Of a stretch of DNA of 64,000 nucleotides, positions 1-26,288 are shown piece after piece. The notes beneath the pieces are model-generated. The model was not told the DNA's origin. It worked only from the letters and a program-made list of their open reading frames with translations, and made no database searches. A program made the position numbers and the translations under genes. Where the stretch lies: assembly GCF_900963305.1 (NCBI RefSeq), contig NC_042529.1, forward strand, positions 4,272,501 to 4,336,500, written 5' to 3'. Every line of letters starts with the position of its first letter. Positions within the stretch are counted from its first letter, which is position 1. The stretch is from Echeneis naucrates. Lineage: Eukaryota; Chordata; Actinopteri; Carangiformes; Echeneidae.

Positions 1-854
1 TGTAGATCTGTCGTTTACAACTTGACTACATACCAGGTCAGGCCGTAATAATGAGCAGACTGAGGCATTTGCCATGTCGCCACAGGTCTTGTCTTTGAAA
101 CCCCCGGCATCTTAAGGGCACTTATGTCAAGCCAACAAGCCTTTGAAATGAATTAGAAATTGGTCCCTGTAGCTTTGTTGCTGAAGCACTGGACAACATG
201 AAGTTCAAGGTTCCTTCTCAGCTGTAGGTTAACCAGTGAATGGATCAATAGATTTCCAACTGAAATGCTTGGATTTTCATTGGCGCTCCAATTATCTAAT
301 ATTTGAATGCTTTGCCGATCACTTTTAGAAATTTTAATGCTTTGGACTGGATTGGACTCAGATGTTCATGAGAAACAGCAGTGAACTCGCTCGGCCCTCG
401 TGACAAAAGCCGAAAACGAGTTCAGCTGGTTTCCGGAGGTGAATATTGGCATTCACATTCCACGGCCGGCTAGTGTGACGAAGAGGTGTCTACATTACCT
501 CATCTATATCCTCGGCCAGAATGTCACAGGTCACATGGCCTTCACTGACATGCAAGGTGATATATATATTGCTCTCGGGGAAGGCTACTGAAATGTAACA
601 TTCCCTCGCTCTTCCTCAGTTTGCCATCTGTCCACAGTGCGACCGACTGAGCGAGTGGAGCCGTGTACTGAGCTGATTGTCTTCAGCTCGACTCTTAAAA
701 TCAAACCAGTCATGGACAGAACTGCTTTAGAGCCCAAACACTCTTTCAGTCGACCTGCATCTGGGTGGAAAGACAATTTAATCCCAAACTAACCCAGACT
801 GGTTACAAGGATCTCTTATCATTTCACTTGTCATTTCACTTGTCTTTATCTTCA

Positions 855-1020
<166 letters not shown>

Positions 1021-4000
1021 GTACATATACATGTTATTTTTTAAATTATTTTATGGCCGGTCCATTCAGTTTTATTGAATAATTTGAGCCTGGGTTGAAA
1101 AAAAAAAAAAAAAAGGGTGGTAAAATGGGTGAGGACATTTTCTTTTTACTGACTTTACCTGCAGGATCGCTAAGTATACTTATGAAACAGAGAACTAAAA
1201 AACATCATATCAGCATCTTCAACTGTGTGTGTCGACCTGCTATTGCAGCCTTAGTGCCTAAATTCATCAAATAACACAAATTGGACTAATGTGTTTGAGT
1301 TTCTTACTTGTGCTTACAGTTCACAGTTCTTGAAATGTATGGTTACATCGGCACAGAAACAAACATTACACTTCTAAAACACAGCACAGTATTAAGATAT
1401 GGCAGTAGGTCACAAACATCTGGGCCCTGGCATCTTCAAACTGTGTCTGGTTGAGGTCCTTTCACAAATTTCAGATGCAAATGAGTGCACGCACACAGAG
1501 AAAGAGAGAGGGAGAGAGATTAAACCAAAACGTAATGTTTCCTGTCAAATCAGTCACATCACAGCCCTTCGGATTTAATGTGACGCTGCTTAAATGGGGC
1601 CTGACCCGTCAACCATCCTGAGCATCACTTCAGGCAGTTTAACGGTGTCATACACAGCAATTTATCAGCCAAGTACATTAGCATTTGTCATTTGATATAT
1701 ATATTTTTTTTATTCTTTTATTATTGCAGGTCTGATTTTGGGCAAATGTTTGGTTCTGACTACTTCCTCCATCACTGGCTCAAACGCTGCCATCTCAAAT
1801 GTACTTTAAACCATTTGCTTTTCCTCTTAAACCCAGAAAACCAGACAGGGCTGCATATGTGCTTAATGATGCGTTTAAGCACACTATACATAATCTATTT
1901 TGACTGACACTAAATCTCCCAGTCCTGTCTGCTCTCTTGGCTCTTTCAGACAGAGACGCTGATAAATGTAGCTCCAAAACTCAATATGCTGCCAAAACGT
2001 ATTATTTACCAAACCGCCGTAGGAGACAAGGCAGCAACCTCTGCAGGAGGACTTTTTTTTAAGATTGGCAGGCTTTCAGGTGAGGGATCAAAGTTTTTTT
2101 ATTTATTTATTTTTTTAATGGACATTTGATGGCTTCAGCAGTAATGGGTGTGATGTAATGCAATCAGGAAACGTTCCCCATAAGCCACAGAGAAACACAT
2201 CCATTCTCAGGATGTGTATTTTAAGGTTGGCTCACGGTGGAAGGCAGCGGGGCCCACGGCTCCCAAAACGGGGGGTTTTGAAATGGGATGAAGGGGGGGG
2301 GGGATGAGTGGTCGGAGAGGGGTGTGACGGCAGGAGGTGGTAGGTGTAGCAGGTTTTTTTTTTTTTTTTGTAACTCAATGACAGTGAGAAACTCTGGTAG
2401 TAAATCTTAGTAGGGTAAAGGGTCCATGTTGTGCTTTCATTCGAAGTGAACAGTGAGTGTTTGAGGCATCAGGGATAGCAGCTTTTGATGAGTTATAGAG
2501 TTGAGCTGGCTTGACTGATGTCTCCGTTGTATGAAAGAGGGATTTACTGCCTCGAGTGTCATATAGCAGGATGGTGGCAGTGAAAGAAGGGGGGTGGGGG
2601 GGGGTTGTAAAGTGCTGTTAAGGGTGCAGAGGCGGAAGCTTAGTGTGTTTGGGGCCCCATGTAAAATAGAAGGTAGTAGGGAGAGGAGTCTTGGTAAGAT
2701 CAGTTGGCATGCTGTCCTGTTTATCGGAGGGATGTGAGGCACAGAGCAAAGGCTCAGCCAGGAAGGAATGAGCAGAGTCATCGGGCTTCTGTAACACGAC
2801 GCCTTGTCTTGATCGCCTGTAGCAGCTGGGCAGCCACCGTATCTGTGCAAGTGTGTGCATCCCCGGTCTGTGTGTGTGTGTGTGTGTGGTGTGAATGCAT
2901 CGTTTTCTGTTCAAGCGAGACGGTTTGAGTTGGGCATTGCCCTGCGTTAACGTGTGCGATCAGGGGCGATGACTGTCACGGTCCGTCCTGTTGTGTTGGT
3001 GGCTCAGTTTGCCTCTGTGTTGTTACACATGTGAGCTCCATTTCCCCGTAATCAGCTCGTTTGTGTGTTGGTGATTATTGCTGTACCTGTGTAGTCTCAG
3101 AAAATGTGCACACTGGCTTCAGTAGCTGCAAGTGGATGTCAAAAGGCAACACCCAGATTCGATTACTCACTGATTTGCTTTCTAATGATCTGGGATCTCG
3201 AGGGGTTTTGCTGCACTGTTGTGAATCCAAAAAGGTTTTCTTGAATCATTTCAATTGACTATAGCCATCAACGTGGTGCAAACATTGCAAAAATATATAT
3301 TGAAACTGCTCCTCCCCTTTAAGTGATATATTTAAATAGATATTTGCACACACATTTTTTTTCTTTCATGATAAAAGTAAAAAACTAAAACATATCAGTG
3401 ACAGCTTTTGTTTTAACTATTCCAAAACATTTTCTATTCAAACTATATACTGCATTATTTTGTCCGTAGCAGCTTTCTAACCTTAGCTGCTTCAGGTTTA
3501 AACCAAGTCAACTCAACCGGTTGCTAAACAGATCAAAGGACGTAAGCAAATGCCACTTGGACCCAGCGAAGACCGTCTGCTAAGCTAATAAGTAATCTGA
3601 TGTACGCAAGTAATGTCATGGTCTCTTTAGAAGGGTGGGAAAGTCCAAGCTGTCGCCCCGAGTCCGTCCAGTCATTTTGTTACCGTCTTGACACTTTTAG
3701 GTGCTTGTGGCGTGGTGAAAGGTGTCACATCAGAAATGTAGGGTGAAGGTGGAGGGCGGGAATGAGTGAGGGTGCAGACGCAGATCAAAGCCAGCGGAGA
3801 TCTGCGATCAGTCCTAACCCAGCAGTTGGGGTTAGTTAACAGGTGGTTCTTCATCACAGGTTTCATTTCAACGAACTTTATTTAGTTTACACCCCCCCCC
3901 CCAAAAAAAAAAGACATTTACAGATGTTATTAAATCTGAAGGACAAATCATAGAAACTTTTTTTTTAATCTTCTTCTGCCTCTTGCACAGTAATGCAGAA

Positions 4001-4297
4001 ATATACGCCATTAACTGGTCATCTGAAAATTTGGTTATTTGAAAGACCATGGTCATGTAAATTCTACACCAACATAAACTTTGACTGTTGTTTGAAATAA
4101 GTTGTTAAAAAAAAACACATTGTTTTTGTTGTGGAGGGAAAGAAAGATAAAATGTTTTTGTTGTATTTGATTCATTTCACACCAATCATTCATTACCAAT
4201 AATTACTGTGTATATTTTTACACAGTTTTAGTCAATTTAGATAAAAAAGAAAATAAATTTACTGATACATTTTCTTGAGTAATTGGTCCAAAATATT

Positions 4298-4357
4298 AAT
4301 AATAAATAATAATAAATATTATTATTATTATTATTATTTTTTTTTTTTTTTTTTTTT
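4298..4357. repeat. (ATT)n and poly-T tract
   Basis: An AAT/ATT-type microsatellite passes into a T run, directly upstream of the splice acceptor of the first coding exon of the sodium channel. The T run may serve as its pyrimidine tract. Confidence 0.9.
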
Positions 4358-4419
4358 GTCGTCCCTCCAGCTTCTTCTAGGGAAACCCTGGTGAGGCGGT
4401 ATCCCTTCGCGATGCGAAG

Positions 4420-16837
<12,418 letters not shown>

Positions 16838-18815
16838 CAAACAACCCAAAATGATAATGAATTCTTTGTTTTTGTTTTTTTTTACCGCTCCCTCATGATG
16901 CAGAGCGTTTTGGCAAAATTGTTGCTATTTAAAGAATTTTCACATTTTCAACATGAAAGCATCCTTTTCAGGTGGAAGTGGAACTGGAGGGCAGGGTTTT
17001 CTCTGAAAACAACCACATGAGCAGATATCAACAGTGCCAAAGCTGATTGGAATCATTTCTCAAGAACTTAAAAGCAGCTTCATTTGTTGGTATTTTGCGC
17101 CCCGTTGTATACCTTTTTTTTTTTTTTGCCTGTGAAGCTTCGTTGTGTTATTCTGGAGGCAAACTCCCAAAAATAAGCAGATTTGATTTTTCAAAATTAT
17201 CCACAAACAGCACATAATATATCCCAATATCCCTTCTTTTTTATTGTGACACTGCAGGGAAACCTTTGCTTTTGGTGTGGCTGTTCCCAGAAAACCAAAC
17301 CGTGCACCCCAGTTTCTGACCAAAGAGCAACTTTTACATCACATGACAAAACCTGAGTTAGCCTTTTCATTTATTTTCACATCTTAAGAACAATTTACCA
17401 GAACAAATTCCTATTCCTGCTTACTTAAAGTCACTTTTGTGTGGAATGTCATCGACATCAGTGCTCTACATGCTTATTCTTTCAATTGGACCCTCAATGA
17501 TTTTCTTTTGGTGAAATTAATTTTGTGTACATGTAAACTATGAATTAAAACTAAATCATATCTGGATTAGATTTGTCCCCGTCCATTGGTGAAATCCTTA
17601 GAGCTCTGTTAGTGATGATTAATTAACAAAGGCATGGGCCAGTAAATGCATCAACATGTGTCCCTGATTAGTTCATTCTGACAGCCCAGTTGCACTATTG
17701 CACTATTTATATCCCTTCCAGGTCAAATTCGAGTGGTTCACCATGTTTTCTAAGCTGGTTTCTTTACTGATATATGCATGTCATGTAATTGTTTTGTCAT
17801 TTTTAATTACTTTTAAGTGTTTTTCCCATTCACACATTAGGTGAGCCCAAAACTCAAAGAAATCATTTATACTTTTTCCATCTGGAGGTTTTTCTTTTTC
17901 ATAGTTCAGGTTTAAATTCAATCTGTGGCTACAAACCTAAGTTGTGATGTTTACAAAACAGAAGTGCTCATCTCCCTGTTCATTTCAGCCATCTCTGCAT
18001 TTATCTGTTAAATATTAATAATTATAGCAACAGTCCAACTTCTTTGGTGCTTTCTATACATTTTAAATTAAGTTTCTCCTCGGTTGAGGTCAAGTTTATG
18101 TTTATGTCCTAAAATGTTGATGAATCAGGATTTTTAAAACAAACAGCGTTGGCATGATGAATAAAAATACCCCAGTTTTCTATGTGTAGATTACATATTT
18201 ACAAAAAAGAGCTTTATTAATAAGAATCTTTATTATGCAGTGTTAATCTCAAGTCTGTCCTTACACAGAAAAGTTGCTTCACTTGCTGTTGTGTAAGTCT
18301 TAAATTTAAAATGTCTTACTCCGATTTTACATGAATAACAAAAGCACTTTTACAGTTGTTGCTCTTTTTTTTTTTTATTTTATTTTATTTTATTGTAGAT
18401 GATAGCAGATTGTCTCTTCTCACATGTTCAGCGCTGTTGTAACATCAACTCTGGAGGAAATCGCGAATGTTTCCTCTGTGAGGGGTCTCTTTGTCTTATC
18501 CTGCTGCCGCCGCATGCCAGTTATTCCTGTCAGAAGTCTGTAATGCGACCTGCAGCAATCCTATTTCAGATTGACACACTGCTGCTGCACCACTTAGCTG
18601 TAGTCTCCCCTGATGGTACCATCATATTCACAACACAGCGCCCTCCTTTTGTTTACATTTCTAATGGAGGGAGAACCATACCAGGAGCTTTACTGGCTAC
18701 ACCCACAGCCAGCGTTGCCTGTATATACATTTTCCTTCTGTATTGTATATTTATATCATTTTGTTATTGTACAAAATTGTAACTATATTGTTAGAATAAA
18801 GATCTTCTTCTAGGG
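16838..18815 (+). other. 3' untranslated region of the sodium channel
   Basis: This AT-rich stretch follows the stop codon and has no coding signal. Candidate polyadenylation signals occur near 18163 (AATAAA in a GATGAATAAAAAT context) and at 18795-18800 (AATAAA). A roughly 2 kb 3' UTR would be reasonable for the gene. An open frame at about 18.4-18.8 kb shows no family resemblance. Confidence 0.55.
18795..18800 (+). terminator. Candidate polyadenylation signal of the sodium channel
   Basis: AATAAA, followed within about 35 bases by a GT-rich stretch. It is the last good signal before the intergenic DNA. Confidence 0.45.
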
Positions 18816-20706
18816 AAAAGTAGACTGTGTTGTCAGTAGGAGAAACGACCAGAACCTGATGGGCTCTGATTATTTATGGTAATGTGTTCTTTCAGTTTTT
18901 CCTTTTTTGTTTTTAAATGCAGAGGTAAAATGTGGTTGCAGTCATTGTAACAGGCGTCGCTATTCAGTGAGGTGGGCGTATGCAGAAATGTAATTCAATT
19001 TCTTTGTTTTTTTTTTTTTTAAAGAATGCAGGAACGTGATGGAGCAGAGGAAGAAATAAGGAAGGAACAGGAAAGGAGGTAAAATTAAGGCAGGTGCGGG
19101 AGATTGAGATGATGAAAAGGAGGTGGAGCTCACCTCTTCTTCTCCATCTTAACTTTCTCTTTCTTTTTCCTTTTCTCATTCCGACTCCTCTTTTGCCTCC
19201 TCCTCCTCTCTTCTCTGTTTTTACCCTCTTTTGAAAATGACCTCCTGTTCTTTTTTTTTTTTTTTGGGTTCCTCTGTCAGTTCTCTTCTTTTCCTAGCTA
19301 ATGCCGCTCTTACTTTTCGATTCCTTCCTCCAGAAACACGACCTTACTTTTTGCTCTTTCTGACCCTCCGGCACGGATCTCCTTTCTCCCACATTGAATG
19401 CTGGATGCTTGTCATTCCCTTCCTCCTTTTTCCCCATGAGTTGGGGTGTGTGCTCGTTCCCTGGATGAGTTTGGTATTCCTCTCACTTTTCACTGGGCTT
19501 GATCTGAGGGGGAACATCTCGCTCCTCGCATAGTTTGTCGATTCGCTCTGGTCTTGAAGGGCTTTTGAACGAAGAGCTCACTGGAGGCCACATCTTGTTT
19601 TTGAGGTTTGCTTGGCCTGCTACATGGAAAAGGGGGGCTGTATTATTTTAATTTGACGAAATGTGATATCAGTGATGAAGCCCGTGCTCTCTCCGAATGT
19701 ACTGAATACACTCGTACATGAAGAATAATAAAAAATCTGAGGGAGAGAAATACCTGCATCTAAGCTCATTGAAAATCCCAAACCTGAACTGTGGACCTCA
19801 GCCTCGAGCACATCATTTCCTATGTAACTTCATGTAAGCCTTAAACACAGAGCAGATGCTTTGCAGAGATAAAATGATACTGCAAACACAATATGACCTG
19901 AGCTTAACAGAGCTTCTTAACTCATTTTTCACTCTCATATGCACAGGATAACCCAAACAAATTAGCATTAAGCAGCTTATAAGAGGCAGGTCTTTCTCTT
20001 TGGTATTGGAAGAGACCAAAAACAGAAGTAACAGAGAGGGATTATTGGACTTAAGTTGGCCAGAGACATGAGTCCAAATGAAAGCTAATGTTGCTCCGTC
20101 TCTAAGCTGCCTGGTAATAAACAGCTGCTGGGTAACAGGCCCTCCAGTAAACCTGATGGTGATGATGAAACTGCATCTGCCCTACTTGTTGCTACTGCCT
20201 CCAAGTGGCCAAAGATTAAATAAAAGTAAAATAATAAAGTAAATAAATAAATAAAATGGGTTGATGGGTACATTTCAAATGAAGCTTTTAGTCATTTTCT
20301 TACACTGCTGGGCTTTGTAGTTGGTATGAAACTTTACCAAAACCAGACTGATATTGTATTTGTAACAACATCAACATGTTTGATGACTGAAGCATAAAAA
20401 AAAAAAATTTAATCGTTATTTTCTTTCTTTCTTTCTTTACATGCAAAATTCAGATTACCCAGTTCCTCTCTGTGTCAAAACTAATGAGAAATGAGGAGGT
20501 TGTGTGATTAATTTCCATATTCTTGTAATTGCCACAGTTGGCCTTTACTGCCTGAAGTTTCGTGAAGTGGTGCCAATTCCAGTCCTACAAGTACCCCCAC
20601 AGAAGCATAAAAAAGAAGTGATCAAACTAACAAAGACTCTTGTTGTCAGCTGGTCTGAAAATTTTTATTTTTATTTTATTAATATTTGTCTATGGAATAT
20701 CAGAAA

Positions 20707-20736
20707 TCGTCCTGCACGTGAAAACGTGCAGGACGA
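20707..20736. repeat. Perfect 13-bp inverted repeat with a 4-nt GAAA loop
   Basis: The left arm TCGTCCTGCACGT (20707-20719) is the exact reverse complement of 20724-20736, and only GAAA separates them. As RNA this is a 13-bp stem capped by a GNRA-type tetraloop when read on +. The left arm runs into a CACGTG E-box. Its surroundings are AT-rich, so the GC-rich stem stands out. Function unknown. Confidence 0.9.
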
Positions 20737-21413
20737 CTTCAACAAATGTCTTATTACATCCATCCAATAATCTGAAACGCCACAATATTTATCTAGCTTT
20801 AATGGAAGGCCACGAAAAGAAGCAAATCTCCGTGTTTGCTTCATGTTTTAAAAGCGGGAACCATCAAATATTAGAAATTTGATCTCCTCTTGTGTTTTAA
20901 GCCACCGGTCCCAAACATCTGAGATGTTCTGTGCTGCGTCTCATTAGCATGAACTATTGAAGTGGCGACTGTTTCCGCTCAGTCTATCATTGTTGTTAAC
21001 CAGATTTTATCTCCTGGTCACACACCGAAACCTGACTAAATCTCACACAGTAGATAAACACTTTTGCTGTCAGATGTAGATTTCCTTTGACAATTAGGGA
21101 AATGTGATGCGCTTGACTGACCTGAAAGCTTCACTCTTGACTGGATTTCAATGTTGCATAAAAAGGGCATCTCATCAGCTCTGCAGGTTGAGCCATAAAT
21201 CACCGTGTTGGACAAAATAAATGTTATCACCTGCAGATAAATGATACAGCACACAAAAATTTAACACAGTTCATTGTGATGTGGATTTGAGTCTGTTCAA
21301 GAAGTGGTGAGCCATTTTACAACACTGTGTCTTTCGTAGAAGATGCATTTGATGCCCCTGGGTACCATAAATGACTAACAAAGGTCATGAAGCTACAGCT
21401 GCTGCCTGTGGAG

Positions 21414-21441
21414 ATCTGTCTGTCTGTCTGTCTGTCTGTCT
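21414..21441. repeat. (TCTG)n microsatellite
   Basis: Seven tandem TCTG/CTGT units in intergenic DNA. Confidence 0.9.
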
Positions 21442-22818
21442 GGACCAAAGGACATTTTGGTTTAAAAACACCAGCACAGAGATGCATTAAAATAAGCATT
21501 ATGCAGAGAAGGAGATAGCGTTGTTCAGACAAGTCAATAGTTAAATAGTTGAAATATTATATTTGCATTTTAACATCTTAACCAACATGGCCTCATCCTG
21601 ATCGACCCCTCCCAGTGTGACAGCAGCAGAGAAATCTGACTATATGATGTTGAGGCTGTCCATTTTTAAAATTGTCAATGGACCCAAAGGTTTTTTTGTT
21701 TGTTTTTTTTTTGTCCTAAAATTAACATGTATGAAAATGCAGCTCAAAGTAACCCTTACTAAAGCAAAAACCATCTATTTAAATTCAAACAAATCAAGCA
21801 AGAGACACAATAGTCCAAGTACTGCTGGTGGACTTCTTACGTTGATTGTAAAGTATTAATTTCATCTGTAGGAGTGAATGTTTACAGTAACAAGCGGGGA
21901 TGACAATCATTGCACGCACACACACACAAATGTAAATATTTTGAATATCAAATATCAGTGAAAACCCCTGATGTTCTTATTTATAACCAGAATATTAACA
22001 TAACCAACCGCTCTTTGTCAAAAAACAACAAAATGATAGCAGATTTAAAAAAAAAGATATAAACTTTATATATGAAAAAGGCTAAAAAGAGGTTTGTCAC
22101 CTTCACCACATGATCAATGAGAGCACGACAGCACATATTTTTTAGTCTTTTCTGTTTTGACATTGTATTATCATCTCATGTCAGGCTGACCGAGATGCAA
22201 ACTCACTTAAGACCTTAATTTTTTTTTTTTTTTACTACATCAAAATGTTTTCATGCCATGGATGTGTGTAACATTGTCCTGCTCCTTGATCAGTTAGTTC
22301 CTTATTGAAATCTAACCTTTTCTTGTTCCATTTAATTTTACCCCCAAACTCTTGTCAGACATCACAAGCTGTGTAGAAAAATTGGAAATCTAAAAGTAAT
22401 AGTTAGTATTGATACTGAAACTCAGATGTTACATAAACGCTTGTATCATGTAACATGTCAACTTGTGCCAAAGCTGGAATCTTTCAAAATCCTTCCCTAA
22501 ACTGCCTTTCAAATCCCTTACAGTTGCGGTTTCCCTTCATCGTTTCTTCTGTTGATAAAAATGGAGCATGTGTGAATGAAGCTGAAGGCGTTTTTGATGG
22601 TAAAAGTGTGGGCTGCAGCTCGGAGTTATTTTGGTTCCTTCTCAGGTCTCTTCCCCTCATTTGCCTGATATTTAAGTGTGTGTTACTGCAGACAGCCCAC
22701 TCTGGCAGACGGCTCTTTTTCTCTTGTTCACAACATTTTCGAGACTGCAGAGACATTTGGAAACGTGCAGGCTTGACATTAGAGGTTCTTTGGATCCTTT
22801 CTCTTCGTGCATGTCACC

Positions 22819-25760
22819 ATGTGCTGGTTGCTGGTGGGAAGCTGGTCCCTTGCCTTGATTACTCTGTCAGGTAAATGTTAATTTTGCAATATGATACGAT
22901 TTTGATACTTGAAACTAAAATGATGCAAACAGCAATTTTAGTCTCACGATATATTGATATCAAAAAGAAAAGCATAAAAATTTGAAGCAAAAAGTTTAAT
23001 GATCCACTTTATTTGTAACTTTTGTCTGTTAAACCACCGTTACACTGCACAGAAATGTTTTGCATGTTATTTTTGAGTCCACAATACCATTACTTCCTGG
23101 CCATCTGGGAGGAAAGAGGAAGTTGTGCTCTGAGACAGAGGCTGCACATTATTGTCATGTTAATGAATTGAGGTTGTCTTAGATTATTTTGATACGTAAC
23201 ATCTACCTAATCAATCTGTTACTTTATTCGTCGTCATATTTGAATTTAGAAAAATAATCCGGATAACTTTTTTTTTTTTTTTTAAAGATGATCTTTACGT
23301 ACAGCAAGCGTAAAAACAACCATCAGTAGTGAAATCCAGCACCACAACAACCAGAGGCTGATCACCTCTGTCGCATTAAGTTGGACTAATCACATCGTCA
23401 ATTATATTATTTTCCATCTTGTTCATTCAAAATCTTACAACTACTATAATTATTTGATTTAATTCTTATAACTTTGTCACTCAGTAAAATGTAAAAAGAA
23501 AAAAAAGTGAAAAATGCATTACCTTGATCATTAGCCTAATCAATCAATAAACAATTTTACACTAATTGTTCACTCAACCTTTCATACAACCAACTGACCA
23601 ATGGTCTTTAACTCCAAAACGGGAAGTTAACTTCTGCAGTAAAGACTGTTTAGTGCTCTCATTGTCTGATGAGCTCTATATATATATATATATATTAAAA
23701 TTTCTGTAGTTTTCATTCAACGTCAAGCTGCCAAATTAGATACATTTCTGAAACGTATAAACAAAAATTTAATATAAAATTGCAAATCCAATGAGCTGAT
23801 TTTTCATCTTTACTGTCGAGCAGAAACATCAGGGATTTTCCATTTTCCATTGAATTCTAACTGTGTGCAGTTTGCTGATTTTCTTTCTTTCATATGTTGT
23901 ACATTTAAAATAAATGGGGTTCGTTTGGTTACTTGGACAAAACATGAAGTGTGAATGTTTCACCCTCATCTCTACCAAACAAGTGATACTAATCAATAAA
24001 TCACTAATGAAAATAATCACTAGGTGCAGGCTTTGGCACTACAATGATTATATAATTGTAAGCGACTTTAAAATGTCCAACTATATATAATTTGGATTCA
24101 AACAAGTAGCTTTGAGAGTAAATACTGATTAACAATGTTGATGCCAATATTATATAAGACAATATTTATTATTCTATATAATAACCAATTGCATCAAATG
24201 GAAATGATTAGGTTTTACTTCCACTGCTGGAGAAAAAACAGCCAAACTACCTGTCTTAGTAGAAATATAGTGACTGTTATTTCAACAATGTGACAGTTTG
24301 CCTCCATTTTCATCCAGCTCCAGAGGCTGTGGTGAATATAATGCAGAAGCCCCGGTTTTATGGCATAAAGAGTGGCCGCAATGTGACCATTTACTGTTCC
24401 ACAAATGCAACAAAGCCTTTCAATGTGGAATGGTACAAGGCTGACTCAAGTAAGCCGTACCCTCCAACTGGCAAACCAACAAATCAGTATAATGTTTCAC
24501 TTCGTGAGACATCGACATCGAAGACATACAGCCTCTTGGCCATCGTGAAGGCTCGGATAGAGGACAGCGGAGTTTACTTCTGCAAGATCAACAGTGAATA
24601 TGGATCTGGAACTGAAGTTAAAGTGATGAGTAAGTAGCCACGCCAAAATCTATGGACCTACACAAACACCACAGCTGGTCATTCAATGTTGTCTTTGCTG
24701 TTACAGAACACGTCAACCTTAAGAGGGCACAGCACCAAAGCAGGATGAAGGACGGGCTCATCATCTTCCAGGCCCTGATGTTGGCTGTGTGCATTGCTGC
24801 CGCAGTGTTGCGCAAGCGAACGCTGGTGAGGAACAGGATGGACAAAACGCTCTGTTGGGCTTATGTGCTTAGTTTTCCAACTTAGATATTTTTGTTATTC
24901 ATTGTTTCTTTCATTTCTTAGAGGCCAAGGTGTCGTCATCTCAGTTTAATTTGTCTGTTCAATGGAATAGAATCAGTTCATAGTTTTACATATGAGGCAG
25001 AGACAGTAAATAACTTGATTGAAGTTTACTGATTAAGAAAGAGAGAAGGGACAATTGAAAGATTGTTGGTCTTAGAGCTAATTAGCTAATTAACCCATTA
25101 GTTCAATCAACAGAGTGAATCTGCAGCCATTTTTTTAAATGGAAGAATCCTAAAAACTGACAAACAAAACAAGACATTTGGCGACATCATACGTAATGGG
25201 TTTCTATTTTCACAATTTTCTGGCATTTTATGAACAAAACAGTTGATTTATCAATAAATGAATGGGGAGATTAGCGACAGTCATTAGTTGCAGGACAGTG
25301 GATGTCTTCTAAATGTCCAGCTCCATGGGGTTTAAAAAAGGTTTTACTGGAATGTTTTCTGCTTGACTATGTTTTCTGAACTGCATGATTTTTTTTTTCC
25401 TAAACAGTCAGAGCAGGGGGACAGCTTGTATGAGGAGCCTGAAACTGATCACATCTATGAGGTTTGTTTTGATTTTGATTATTTTGCAAATAATGCTTCA
25501 TTTCACTGAAGAACATTTGGCATTTAGCTGCTGCACAACTTTATCTGTGAGTTAGGTTGATCCATCTGCAAATGAAAGCTGTAACGAACTTTCACAATTT
25601 TAGATCTCATTACTCATACATGCACATGTACCATGACTAAAACTGTCTTGTTTCCTTCTCTCAGGGCTTGGCGATTGAGACCTGTGGCGGAGGTCTGTAT
25701 GAGGAACTCTCCATCTACGCCCAGGCTGAGGGAACTGAGGCCCCATGGGAGAAAGACTGA
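22819..25760 (+). CDS. cd79b: CD79b, B-cell antigen receptor complex beta chain (Ig-beta)
   Basis: Signalling partner of membrane immunoglobulin on B cells. Five exons, 22819-22870, 24318-24629, 24707-24825, 25408-25461 and 25665-25760, total 633 nt, 210 aa; human CD79B has 229. Exon 1 encodes a hydrophobic signal peptide (starts MCWLLVGSWS, phase 1). Exon 2 is one Ig domain with the first Cys in a VTIYC strand, the Trp in VEWYK and the second Cys in EDSGVYFC. Exon 3 carries the connecting stalk and a membrane helix at about 138-156. Exons 4 and 5 hold the tail, with DHIYEGL matching the start of the mammalian CD79B ITAM (DHTYEGL) and YEEL completing it: Y178xxL...Y191xxL. The position beside scn4a, as in mammals, supports CD79b over CD79a. 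The first exon is the least certain. The 9-residue gap inside the ITAM is longer than usual. Confidence 0.92.
23677..23695. repeat. (TA)n microsatellite
   Basis: Short TA tract in intron 1 of cd79b. Confidence 0.85.
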
Positions 25761-26282
25761 CTTTACTGAACCATGCCATCACTTCGCCACCTCAGCAGTT
25801 TCACAAAAAACAACAGATGACATGTTGTTCATGATACGATGTGAGTTGACAATGATACATCGCTCAGGCGGGGCGATGTACCGTTAAATCCTGAAGGGTG
25901 TGGAGTCTATTTGTAAATGTGTAGCAGTTTACTTATCATATACTTTGTAGGATGTTTGCTATATGTGCTGTTGATTCTGTGCTACTTAGTAACACTGGAA
26001 ATGGAAATCCATCTGAACAGCTGATTTTTTCAGTTGATGTTTTTGGTGCCTCAGAGAGTTTTTCAGTCAAAAATAGTTTTGCGTATGATTTTAAAGCGGC
26101 GACTCTAAAGTCAGCGTTTTCTGTATATTTTTTTTCTTTTATTTTGTAACAACAGTAGTTTTAAAAACAGGCAGACACTTTTTGAGACGAAAATTTGGCA
26201 TCAATTAGCGTCTACTTGTTTATTTGTTGTATGACTACATCAAAATCGTTTTATATTTCCTTTGTGTGATGGGAATAATGAC

Positions 26283-26288
26283 AATAAA
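26283..26288 (+). terminator. Candidate polyadenylation signal of cd79b
   Basis: AATAAA about 520 bases past the stop. A second AATAAA lies at 26617-26622. The cd79b and left interferon transcripts converge here. Confidence 0.5.

Larger units (their letters stand above)
18816..22818. other. Intergenic DNA between the sodium channel and cd79b
   Basis: I see no gene here. A pyrimidine-rich tract (about 19130-19330), a (TTTC)n run near 20423, a (TCTG)n run at 21414-21441 and a perfect 13-bp hairpin at 20707-20736 are the visible structures. In particular I found no growth hormone exons, although GH1 lies near CD79B and SCN4A in mammals. The last few hundred bases probably include the cd79b promoter and 5' UTR. 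Confidence 0.6.

Noticed and set aside
19231-19533. A 100-aa open frame in pyrimidine-rich DNA
   Set aside because: Composition alone explains its Leu/Phe/Pro richness. There is no splice or promoter support and no family resemblance.
18816-22454. A growth hormone gene between scn4a and cd79b
   Set aside because: Searched for because GH1 neighbours CD79B in mammals. No exon encoding the conserved GH helices or cysteine motifs was seen.
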